Assembly: GCA_020631735.1 (NCBI GenBank)
Contig: CM036209.1
Coordinates: 2,157,478 to 2,221,477 of the forward strand
Origin: Saccharum officinarum
Taxonomy: Eukaryota > Streptophyta > Magnoliopsida > Poales > Poaceae
Direction: 5' to 3'
DNA: 64,000 nt
A program made the translations under genes and the position numbers. The notes beneath the pieces were generated by a model. It had not been told where the DNA came from. It was given only the letters and a program-made list of their open reading frames with translations, and did no database searches. Positions 44,340 through 54,795 of the stretch are shown one piece after another (the stretch's first letter is position 1; each line of letters starts with the position of its first letter).

Positions 44340-47300
44340 GTGCTTGATAGTGGGTGCACTCAACATATGAACGGGGATTCTTGTATGTTCAAATCAATTG
44401 ATACAAGTCAAAATGGTGATTTTGATGCTATCACGTTTGGCAACAATAAGAAAGGCAAAGTCAAGGGGCTTGGTAAAATTGCTATCTCAAATGACATGAG
44501 CATATCTAATGTGTTGCTAGTTGAGAGCTTGGATTTCAATCTTTTGTCGGTGGCACAACTTTGTGATCTTGGCTTTAAGTGCATATTTGGTAGTGATGAT
44601 GTTGAAATCATAAGTGTTCATGGATCAAATTTGATATTCAAAGGATTTAGACATGGTAGTTTATACTTGGTTGACTTCAATGATAGTGAGACACAATTGA
44701 CATCATGCTTACTTAATAAATCTAGTATGGGTTGGTTGTGGCATAGAAGGCTTGGTCATGTTGGAATGAAACAATTGAACAAACTTTTGAGGCATGACTT
44801 AGTTAGAGGCTTGAAGGATGTCACCTTTGAGAAGGATAAACCTTGTAGTGCTTGTCAAGCCGGCAAACAAGTTGGAAATGCATATCCTAGCAAGAGTGAA
44901 ATGAGCACATCAAAGACATTTGAATTATTGCACATGGACTTGTTTGGGCCAACAACATATACTAGCATTGGCGGCAATAAGTATAGTTTTGTGATTGTTG
45001 ATGACTACACTAGATACAGTTGGGTGTTCTTTCTTTATGATAAGAATGATGTTTATGATCTATTCAAATCTTTTGTCAAAAGGGTGCAAAATGAGTTTGA
45101 AACTACCATCAAGAAGATTAGAAGTGATAATGGTAGTGAGTTCAAGAACACAAGAATTGAAGATTTATGTGATGATCTTGGTATTGGACATCAATTCTCA
45201 CCAACATACACTCCTCAATCCAATGGTGTAGTTGAAAGGAAAAATAGAACCTTGATTGATATGGCTAGATCAATGCTAAGTGAATACAATGTTAGTCATT
45301 CATTTTGGAGTGAAGCTATCAACACGGCATGCTATTGTAGCAACTGTCTCTATTGCCATGGAAAGCTTGGGAAGACACCATATGAGCTATTGAACGGAAG
45401 AAAGCCCAACATTGCATACTTTAGAGTGTTTGGTTACAAATGCTATATTCTCAAGAAAGGCACTAGATTGAGCAAGTTTGAAAAGAAATATGATGAAGGG
45501 TTCTTACTTGGTTATTCTATCACAAGCAAGGCATATAGAGTTTGGAATCTCACAAATAGCACCTTAGAAGAAGTTCATGATGTTGAGTTTGATGAAACCC
45601 AAGGATCTCAAAATGAAGATCAAAACCTTGATGATGTAAGAGGAGATCAATTGTCAAATGCAATGAAAAACATAGACATTGGTGATATAAGGTCGATGCA
45701 AGTTGATGATGATAGTGACATACATATGATTAATCAAAGTGTACAAATTAATACAGATCAAGCAAGCTCTACTGGTTCTCACGATGAAGTGCAAGATCAA
45801 GGTCAAGCTAGTGGAAGTAACCAACTCACAATACTCCAACCTACTAGCATTACAAGAGATCATCCATTGGACCTAATCATTGGTGGAATTCAAAGTGGTG
45901 TTCAAACTATATCAAGATTAGCATCTTTTTATGAGCACTACTCATTTGTGTCACTTGAAGAACCTAAGAAAATAGAAGATGTATTGAAAGATTCTGATTG
46001 GGTAAATGCCATGCATGAAGAGCTAAACAACTTCACTAGAAATCAAGTTTGTGAACTTGTTGAAAGGCCGAAGAACTACAATATGATTGGTACTAAGTGG
46101 GTCTTTAGAAACAAGCAAGATCAAGATGGCATGGTTGTGAGGAACAAAGCAAGATTAGTAGCACAAGGATACACTCAAGTTGAGGGTCTTGACTTTGGAG
46201 AAACATATGCACCGGTTGCAAGATTAGAGGCAATTAGAATCTTATTAGCATATGCTTGTGCACACAACATCAAGCTCTATCAAATGGATGTCAAGAGTGC
46301 ATTTCTCAATGGCTACATCAATGAAGAAGTTTATGTTGAGCAACCTCCCGGTTTTGAAGATGACAAGAAGCCCGACCATGTTTACAAGCTCAAGAAGGCA
46401 TTGTATGGTTTGAAGCAAGCACCTAGAGCATGGTATGAGAGGTTGAGGGACTTTCTCCTCTCTAAAGGATTCAAGATGAGAAAGGTTGACACCACTCTCT
46501 TCACCAAGAAGATAGGCATGGACTTGTTTGTATTGCAAATCTATGTGGATGACATTATTTTTGGATCAACAAATCAAGACTTTTGTGAAGAGTTTGGGAA
46601 AATGATGGCAAATGAGTTTGAGATGTCTATAATTGGAGAGCTTAGTTACTTTCTTAGACTTCAAATCAAGCAAATGAAGAATGACACTTTTATAAGTCAA
46701 GGAAAATATATCAAGGACATGATCAAGAAGTTTGGACTGCAAGATGCTAAGCCAATGAGTACACTAATGGGCACAAATGATCAATTGGGTGTTGAAGCTA
46801 GTGGCAACATGGTAGATCAAAAGCAATACCGGTCTATGATTGGAAGTTTGCTCTATGTCACCGCTTCTAGGCCGGATGTGATGTTTAGTGTGTACAAGTG
46901 TGCAAGATATCAAGCTTCTCCTAGAGAAAGTCACTTGAAAGCAACCAAGAGAATATTGAGATATCTTAAGGGCACTCATGATGTTGGATTATGGTTTTTA
47001 AAGGGGTCTAATTTTGAGTTGATTGGATATTCGGATTCCGACTATGGTGGTTGCAAGATTGATAGAATGAGCACAAATAGAACTTGTCAATTGCTTGGAA
47101 GGTCTCTTGTTTCATGGTCATCAAAGAAATAAAATAGTGTTGCACTATCTACCGCCGAGGCCGAATACATTAGTGCTGGTAGTTGTTGCGCATAATTGCT
47201 TTAGATGAAAGCAACCTTGAATGACTTTGGAATCAAATTCAAGAATGTGCCATTGTTTTTATGACAATGAAAGTGCTATCAAGATGACTCAAAATCCGGT

Positions 47301-47493
47301 TCAACATTCAAGAACCAAGCATATTGACATAAGGCATCACTTCATAAGAGACCATCAACAAAAGGGTGATATTTGTATACAAGGCATTGGCATCGAAGAT
47401 CAACTAGCCGATATCTTCACAAAGCCACTTGATGAGAAAAGATTTTACAAGTTGAAGAATGAATTGAACATACTTGACATCTCCGACTTGAAA
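44340..47493 (+). pseudogene. pol of truncated copia, copy B
   Basis: An open frame of 930 codons (44340-47132) covers protease ([11 protein letters not shown]), HHCC zinc region, integrase core ([22 protein letters not shown]), reverse transcriptase ([24 protein letters not shown] near 46545) and the start of RNase H. A TAA follows the WSSKK segment. Further stops lie near 47193 and 47203, and the RNase H tail continues from 47221 (KHIDIRHHFIRDHQ, LADIFTKPLDEK). The [10 protein letters not shown] segment has Arg where copia RTs usually have Gly, in both copies. The lesions shared with copy A show the element was dead before duplication. Confidence 0.88.
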
Positions 47494-47829
47494 TGAGTGC
47501 ACCTCCACATTCTTATATGACATGCCTCTCCTCCAACATAGCAAGGTAAAGTTGTTTGGCATACCATTCATACTTTGCTAAGGACATGGTTAGAACACAT
47601 AGACATATTTGATGACAAATAAGCTCATTCATGAAAATCAAATGATTTTGATGTATATATGGTACCACAAGATTGCTTCTATGTTTGATTGATCTAGTGG
47701 TAGCATATGACATGTTTGTGAGCTTGCAAACCTAGTGTTTGAATCTAGAAAATGAGCTCATGATGTGTAATTCAACATGGCAAGATTAATTCTTATACTT
47801 TATGAGGTGTGAAGAAGCTTGTCCTTAGA

Positions 47830-47929
47830 NNNNNNNNNNNNNNNNNNNNNNNNNNNNNNNNNNNNNNNNNNNNNNNNNNNNNNNNNNNNNNNNNNNNNNN
47901 NNNNNNNNNNNNNNNNNNNNNNNNNNNNN
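47830..47929. other. Assembly gap of exactly 100 N
   Basis: A run of 100 Ns, the usual placeholder for unknown gap length. The missing part should include at least the rest of the copia element of copy B and the start of the DUF6598-like fragment. Frames spanning it are not real. Confidence 0.98.
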
Positions 47930-48170
47930 GGGCAGTTATTTTTCCATTAATGTCTCCTTGTAGAACTTCAATTGCGATAGTACCCTCCACTGCATCTTTC
48001 ACAACTCGTACAGCACATCCTCAATGCTAAGCCTGGTAGCAAGAGAGTCACTTTCAAGCATACATTGCTTCAACCGTCGACGCTCTATGCCATGGATCAA
48101 TAACATTCCTTTACTAAGTTCTTTGTCCTGCCCTTGATGATCCTTAATCTTCAAATCAATCTCAACAGCC
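47930..48170 (-). pseudogene. DUF6598-like gene fragment at gap edge
   Basis: The minus strand reads EIDLKIKDHQGQDKELSKG, then an SLATRLS-like segment, then KDAVEGTIAIEVLQGD up to the gap. This resembles DUF6598, a large grass-specific family of unknown function (recalled, not searched). Closely similar to 54342-54795. Truncated by the gap; no start visible. Confidence 0.6.
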
Positions 48171-49121
48171 ACCTATTTCCGTGTTCCTTGTTGGCACAGC
48201 CACGAGTTATTTTTTTTAAAAGCCAGCATTAACTAGGTAAATACCTCACGCATTGCTACAACAGTTTAGAAAGTGACATCATGGAAAGACAAATGATTTA
48301 GGCTTTTTGTTTGTTTGGGTTCCTCTTTTTCCAATAAAAAATAGCTCTAAACGGCTCCTACAAAACCGTTCGGTAGGGCTTCTCCGCAGAAGCCGGAGCA
48401 GGAGAGGAGCCCCACCAAACGAGGCCTTAATCATGCAAATATGAAGTGCAAGTTATCTAAGAAAAATATTTAGGTAGGGTGTGTGAGTGGAGGTCATGTC
48501 AACAATATAACTCATAGCAACAATACTATGTAGTTAGATTTCACTAAATCAGGTGACCTGTAGAAATAGCATGGCCCTGCGTGAGTGGAGGAAGTGCGGT
48601 TACCAAAAAAAAGTAGAGGAAGTGGAGAGGAATGGAGATAGTTTTATGAAGGTGATTAGGATATAAATTAATTAACAAAGATTATTACATGTTTTTTTGA
48701 CTGAATCAGCAGGGGATCCCCTACCTATATTTTTTTTTCAATTAAATGAAAGAATGCTATGTACAGGGAGCAAGACGAAAACAAACAAGCAAAAGTACAA
48801 GGCAATCATTACATGTTCCATGCATATATATGGAGTAGTAGTGGAATGGGAAAGGATCCTACGCAAAGGAGACTAGGCTAGAGTGAGACATCAAGTGATA
48901 GGTTAGGAAGTAAAAGAGGTCATGTCGTGCACCATAGAAATAGCAATTAGTGGTTAATGAGAGGATGATGAACATACTCTCACTCACTATTCAATTCTTC
49001 TGCCACATGGATGGATAGATTTGAAGGAACAAGATGATCTGACGGAGATAAGAACTTGAGGTGACGTGGCGCAACGTGGTTGTAGAGAAATAAGATTTAA
49101 TGTTTTTTAGTGGGTTCCATC
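48171..49121. other. Non-coding DNA with transposon scraps
   Basis: No gene. Contains a tacctcacgcattgc motif near 48240 and a segment, ggagcc...ccaccaaacgaggcc, near 48395-48425 that resembles the end of a PIF/hAT-type MITE. T-runs occur near 48690 and 48730. Confidence 0.4.
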
Positions 49122-49865
49122 CACTGGCGGAGCCACCCTAGGGGCGACCTGGGGCAGCCGCCCCAGCTACCTGCTGGTGAAGTTCCGAGCATTCTCTTCC
49201 CTTTTTCGTCGTCTTTCTCATCTTCATAGCCGGCGGTGTAGTCACGGTCTGACGGAGCACCAAAGAGGTCGCAAAAGCCAGAATAGGTTGTTGCACCTTT
49301 GCTGTATGCTGGGCTTGTTTAATTGGACCACAGTCGGCTATTCCCCACAGGCCAAAGCCCACTGCCCACGCACACAGCCGAGGCACGGAATGACGGAATC
49401 CAGCAAAGCACCCCTTTCCTGCTAGTGCAGCGCTCGTCTGATGAGTTTGGACTTTAAACAATTGCATTCAACAGAAAGCACTGTGTTTTGGTGATTCATG
49501 ATGGTCGGGTACCCTTTGTAAACTACTCTCTATATCCTTATATAAGTGTCTATGGAAAATATGTCAGTTAAACTTTTCAAAATTTAACTAGGTTTATATA
49601 AAATATTAGCAACATTTATACCTTAAAATAAATTTATTATGAAAATAGATAACAATCTATCCAATGATACTAATTATACACTATAAATATTAATATTTTT
49701 TAATATATATTTGGTCAAAGTTGAATAAGTTCGACTTCTCGAGAATTGAGAACGACAACTAAAAAGGAGTGGAGGGAGTATAAGGGTTATTTTTTGCGCG
49801 TGTTTTATTTTCCGGTCATGTATATTATTTGCCCCAGCTAAAAAAAATTCCTAGCTCCGTCATTG
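49122..49865. mobile_element. hAT-type non-autonomous element, TSD gttccatc
   Basis: 744 bp with ends cactggcggagcca and agctccgtcattg, and an 8-bp duplication gttccatc (49114-49121, 49866-49873). Small frames inside (49138-49467) are not believed. It contains a nested Stowaway MITE. Confidence 0.85.
49526..49778. mobile_element. Stowaway-type MITE nested in hAT element
   Basis: Starts ctctctatatccttatataa after TA (49524-49525) and ends ggagtggagggag before TA (49779-49780). AT-rich interior with tttggtcaaagttg, typical of grass Stowaways. Confidence 0.8.
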
Positions 49866-50153
49866 GTTCCATCTATATAGGTTATAATAAATATTTAACC
49901 GTTTGTTACATAGGGTGACTCAGATGAGCTCAGGAACCTCATCAAGCCAAATATGACCATTACATTGATTAGCTACTTCAGCAATTACATGGCCTGCCTA
50001 GTTACACCACCTATTGACATGGACAAATGAGATAGAAGTCCTAGATGCAGTATATTTTATCTCCTAGATAATCAATCTAGCATGAGACCTATCCATTACA
50101 GGAGACTGTATCTTCCTGACAAGATTAAGCAATCTAAGGCCACAATTTATCAA

Positions 50154-50340
50154 GGGTTATTTTGATCCATACCATTACAACTCTCGAAGTCCTGAGATAT
50201 GCCATTCTCGGATCCATACTGTTACAATTCTCGGTGGCCATAATGACGAAGAATTATAATGACAAGTTTCAGAATAGGTGAATTATAACGGCATATCTCA
50301 GAACTCCGAGAATTGTAGTGGTATGGATCCAAATAACCCA
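50154..50340. mobile_element. MULE-type MITE, 9-bp TSD atttatcaa
   Basis: 187 bp with inverted repeats of about 50 bp (gggttattttgatccatacc and ggtatggatccaaataaccc) and a perfect 9-bp duplication atttatcaa (50145-50153, 50341-50349), the length made by Mutator-like transposases. Confidence 0.9.
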
Positions 50341-51440
50341 TTTATCAATGAAGATTATACACCTTTACAAAGTAAATAGCATGACAAATCACCAAAGATT
50401 ATGTCATATAAGCATATGTAATTCAATCCATTTTCTAGCAACAAGTGGCTATGAAAAACCCTCAATGTTCTCCAATCACAATAACAATGCCTATGATAAT
50501 CAAAGGTGGCCAAATCCACATAAACCATTAGCCATCCATCCGGCGACGAAACCCTTTCTACTATGGATAAATTAGGTTCACACTTGTGAGAAGATGCATA
50601 TGGTATAAACATGTGAGAAAAATACCACTTCTACATATGCTTTTAACTTCTCGGCAATGCACTATCGATGAAACCAACCTTCTCCACTTCAAACAGTTAT
50701 AAGAAAACAGAAAGGACACTAGTCATGTTGGAGTATGAAATATTCTAGAACTAGATATTTTTGGCATCACAAAAATATCTAGTAAGGATGAGGAAAATTA
50801 TAGAGTATAGATATTTTGTTAGAAGAGTGATGTGCCACATGGTACAATCCTAGAGCTCATTTAACACTACAAATAGGGGTGCCCTTCACCATGTAGGCAC
50901 TAAGCTAACGAGAAGTCAAGAAGAGTGTGTATTTGCCACATGGTACATCCTGGAGGTCATTTAACATTACAAATAGGGATGCCCTTCACCCTATAGAGAC
51001 TAAGCTAAAGATCCAACATTCTCCATTCCAAACAACATTTCTTCTTGAATATGCCAAATAGATATAGTAAAGCTTGTCACATAAGTGCCAAAATCCAACT
51101 TGATAATGGGCTAAACACAATCCAATCTCAGGTCTATGTATCGTGGATAGAAAAATACACTCACAAAAATAATTAAATCGTCTAATGAATAATAAATGCC
51201 ACTTGCTTCCTTCGCCCTCTTTCCTTGAATAATGGGCTAAACACAATCTAATCTTAGGTCTATGTACCGTGGATAGAATACAAAGATAAAAAAATATTAA
51301 ATTTCCTAAATAGTATCCCCTCCACCCTCCTTATTTTTCTAATTTTGGGTGACAACAACAAATTAATTGCAATAAAAAGAACAGTCACTAGGAAGCAAAA
51401 ACACACACTTTCATTAAACACCCCAACTTGATGAGTACTA
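50341..51440. other. AT-rich DNA with local repeats
   Basis: No gene. Two tandem-like units near 50831-50909 and 50933-51008 share tgccacatggtaca, atttaaca and gcccttcacc. Another pair near 51096-51145 and 51229-51280 shares aataatgggctaaacacaat. Confidence 0.5.
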
Positions 51441-53100
51441 ATAATTAATTAGAGTAGTGGAGAGAGACTGGACTGAGAGGAAGAGGGAAGCACGTACACC
51501 AGCAAACAGAGGATTCGTGTCGTCGAGCATCGCAAGCGGGGCGGGTCCTCCTCTCCCTGGTCCAACATGATGTAGTGGCGGGATCGCCGAACAGATGGTG
51601 ACCGATGAGGCGGCGGCGGCGGTGAAACGGATGAGAACAAAGCTGTGGCTGATTGCTCCGTCGGCTGTTGGGTTGTCCCCTACAGCTACTATTTAGCCAC
51701 CTTAGCCACCCAATAAGCGAGAGAGAGTGGGAAACAACTGGTATCGCGATTCACATCCGATGGTCCAAATGAGAACCCAGTATATTGAGAACAAAGCAGG
51801 TTAGATTTTCTACAATTTGGCTAAAAGAATTCTTACCTAAACTTATGGCCACTATTCATACCTAAGCATGAGACAAGAATGTATGATTATACTAGATGCA
51901 ATGTTTCACCGAGCTAGTGCAACTTAGTAATGCCCTTGTCTAACCTCTGCGTGGGCATCTAAGTCCGAGTGGTAACTTTCCAAACTGGACCATTTCAACA
52001 AATTGATCTAGTTGCTACCTTCATCTCTGTGGTTGTTTGGTCGAAATTATTATTGGTTGAACAATTTTGTGCAGTGGCATTGTTTGTAATTACAAGCTGA
52101 TGGTTTACCTCTGCTTTTTCAAGAATCCTGAAATGCCAGATTTTTTTAGTCAGTGTTTTCTAAACATAGTTTTCAGTCATTTTCTAAAAGAGATATCATG
52201 CCTAGCAGTTCTTTTGAGAAGAGTTTGACAGTTAATGTTGGGCAATCCTGTTGTGAGTTGATACTTTGTCAGATGTTGGATTGCTCTCTTTTTTATATAT
52301 ATAGTTAAACGGACCATGCCCCACTCCATTTACATTGCAGGAAGACTTGATCTTATGAAAAAAAACTCAAACACTGATGCCGTACTGTAATTAGAACACT
52401 AGCGCATACAGTGTTGATTGAAATTAGCTTGCTCTAGTTCTCATTTTTGTAGTTTGGAATTCATTAAACTAGTGTGGTGATTGCTTTTAAGTTGGTTCAT
52501 CGGGCTTTGCAGTGACTGCAACTAGGCCATTTTAACTTTCTCTGAAGCTCTGCCTTCCGTGAGGAGAATTGTTTTGCTTCTAGTTATTTTTCTGAAGGAG
52601 TCAGCTGCAATTTATCCTCGCCGTTGAGAGCATCAGTTATGTGGTTTTGTACTAGCCACTGCGGTTGGACTAAGCTTCATTTCTTCAGCTGAAAGATAGA
52701 AGTAGCAATTCAACTAGTTTTTAAGTTTTAGTCCTGTAATAGCTATTTGTGTTCTGTATTTCACTTCATTTGTAGTACACTTGGTGCAGCAGCAGTTGTT
52801 GCTTCATCTGTTCCTTGCAGCAGGATATTATATGCACATATTAGCACACCTTCGATCCACTGTCCTGAAATTGTTAGTACTTTATTGTGCACATGCTAAG
52901 CAGGCAACTAGAGTTAAAATAATATCTAATCCATGTATCAGCTTATACATTTTCCAATGTAGAAAATTAACTAGGATGCATCATTTCATTTAGTTCAGAT
53001 GCAGGCCCATAACAAATTCTTCTAGAGAAAATTGTATGTCACATTTTGTTCCCGTGTGATGCAGAAAGTTTCCTCATCAACAACTAATTAAGCGGAAGGA
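51441..53100. other. Unassigned region, possible leader of hAT transposase gene
   Basis: A GC-rich patch (51470-51690, with gcggcggcggcgg) is followed by T-rich, intron-like DNA. It may be the 5' end and leader intron of the hAT gene at 53336, or a minus-strand leader; I cannot decide. No domain seen. Confidence 0.3.
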
Positions 53101-53159
53101 ATCCAGAGTGAAACAGTGAAAAGAACCACCAGCAAAACGGTTCAAATCACTAGCAGGGC

Positions 53160-53335
53160 CAGTGGCGGATGCAGCGAGCAGCTGTAGGGGGGGGGCTGGT
53201 CTCTTCTTCTTCCTCTTTCTCTCCATTTTTCTTCTTTCCTCCAGCTCTTCTTCTCCCTCACCCTCTCCATACTCCATTGATGCAGCAGCTGTAGGGGGGC
53301 TGGAGCCCCCCAGCCCCCCTTTGGATCCGCCACTG
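53160..53335. mobile_element. hAT-type MITE, TSD agcagggc
   Basis: 176 bp, ends cagtggcggatgcag and tttggatccgccactg, with an 8-bp duplication agcagggc (53152-53159, 53336-53343). It interrupts what looks like the N-terminal coding part of the hAT transposase. Confidence 0.9.
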
Positions 53336-54335
53336 AGCAGGGCCAATGTCGTCACTAATTCTAGCAAGATCAATGAGGATAAGGATGATGCTATCCCCAA
53401 GGCTATCCCCACGGCTGATGTACCCATCTACGACATTGGCAAACTCTCCACCACAGCCCCCAACATCTGCTCTTGAGAAAAAAGAAGTAATCTTGGTCAT
53501 GGTAAGTGATGATCCACTCTTTTGGTATTGCTTTTTATGCTTCTAATTAGTGTTTTTATTACTGCTGCATCTATTGTAGTTACTGTTATCTAATAATATG
53601 TTTTCCATGCCAACCATTAGGATCTCCACATCAGATTAAAAGGCGCAAACTTACATATGAGATATGGGAAGATTTTGAGGCAATATATGACAGTGAAAGT
53701 GTGGCTAAAGCTCGGTGCTTACACTGCCATAAGTTATTCAAGGAAACTGTGATGTTGGTACAAGTGCTTGCATTAGGCATATGTGTAGATGTTGGATCAA
53801 ATGAATTCTACAAACCTGCCTTTGCCTGAAGATTGGAAATTCGATCCAGAAATATCCGGACAAGAATTAGCATGAAGTTGATTGTTGTGCATTCATTGCC
53901 TTTTAGCCTTGTTGAGTATCCAAAGTTTAGAACCTTTGTGTCTAGTTTGAATCCATGGCTTAAGCATGTTTCTAGAACCTCCATCAAGTCAAATTGTGTT
54001 GCCACATCTGAGTATGGGAAGGAACAGCTACAAAATTTATTGAATGGACTATCTTCTAGAGTTTCTTTAACTGCAAACTAGTGGACCTCTAAGCAGACCT
54101 TAGGCTATATGTGTGTCACTTGTCATTTCATCACCGATAATTGGATAATCCACAAAAAAGGTATTTAGTTCGCCCTCATAGAGATACCTCATGATGGTAG
54201 GAACATTTTAATGCAATGCTGAAGAGTTTGAATGAGTGGAATCTAGAACATTAAGTCTTTGCAATCACATTAGACAATGCTTCAAACAATGATTCCTTTG
54301 TGAAGTGTTTGCTTCTTAGTGACACCAATAGTCAT
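53336..54335 (+). pseudogene. hAT (BED-finger, RICESLEEPER-type) transposase, broken
   Basis: Reads in pieces: an N-terminal segment (53345-53475), then KRRKLTYEIWEDFEAIYD with CLHCHKLF of a degenerate BED zinc finger (about 53640-53745). Next come a segment ISMKLIVVHSLPFSLVEY (53868-53920), VSRTSIKSNC, SRVSLTAN followed by a stop and WTSKQTLGYM, and ITLDNASNND near 54270. These are landmarks of plant hAT transposases. Several stops and frameshifts and a missing C-terminal dimerisation domain show it is dead. It is cut off where the DUF6598-like fragment begins near 54340. Confidence 0.75.
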
Positions 54336-54341
54336 AACTTC

Positions 54342-54795
54342 TTATTCTTCTCTATTGCTGATCTTGGGAGTAAAATCAATGGTTCGTTTAGACTTACCAT
54401 CACTGGTTTCAGCAGCAATTATCAGCTTATCCTTCACATAGGCGGATACGACGGATCGCATAAGCTTCATAGCTCTAGTACCATCACCAGCCATGCCACC
54501 AACTACTTGATTATTATAAAGCACAATGTTGTTCTGGATACTGGTGGTCGGGGCAATGATTTTTCCATGAAGGTCTCCTCGTAGAACTTCAATTGCAATA
54601 GTACCCTCCACTGCATCTTTCATAACTCCATACAACACATCCATAGTGCTAAGCCTGGTAGCCAGAGAGTCACTTTCAATCACACATCGCTTCAACCATC
54701 GACGCTCTATGCCACAGATCGATAACATTCCTTTACTGAGTTCCTTGTCCTGCCCGTGATGATCCTTAATCTTCAAATCGATATCAACATAGGGC
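54342..54795 (-). pseudogene. DUF6598-like gene fragment
   Basis: Minus-strand frame with DIDLKIKDHHGQDKELSKG, RCVIESDSLATRLST, KDAVEGTIAIEVLRGD, GGMAGDGTRAMKLMRSV and a C-terminus ending SNREE-stop. Family recalled as DUF6598 of grasses, function unknown. The open frame formally extends to 54956, but the extra 54 codons are antisense to the Harbinger end and not genuine. The 5' part of the gene is missing, cut by that element. Confidence 0.65.

Larger units (their letters stand above)
35391..47829. repeat. Direct segmental duplication, copy B
   Basis: Collinear with 15298 onward. It lacks four copy-A insertions but has its own hAT element at 42691-43218 and a different 294-bp piece at 40968-41261. 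It ends in the assembly gap at 47830, inside the post-pol region of the truncated copia element. Confidence 0.85.
43570..47829 (+). mobile_element. 5'-truncated Sirevirus-like copia element, copy B
   Basis: Same truncation point and gene order as copy A, without the solo LTR. It ends in the sequence gap, so its 3' LTR and right flank are not visible. Confidence 0.85.

Noticed and set aside
47793..48030. Frames running through the N gap
   Set aside because: They consist largely of unknown residues and join unrelated sequences.
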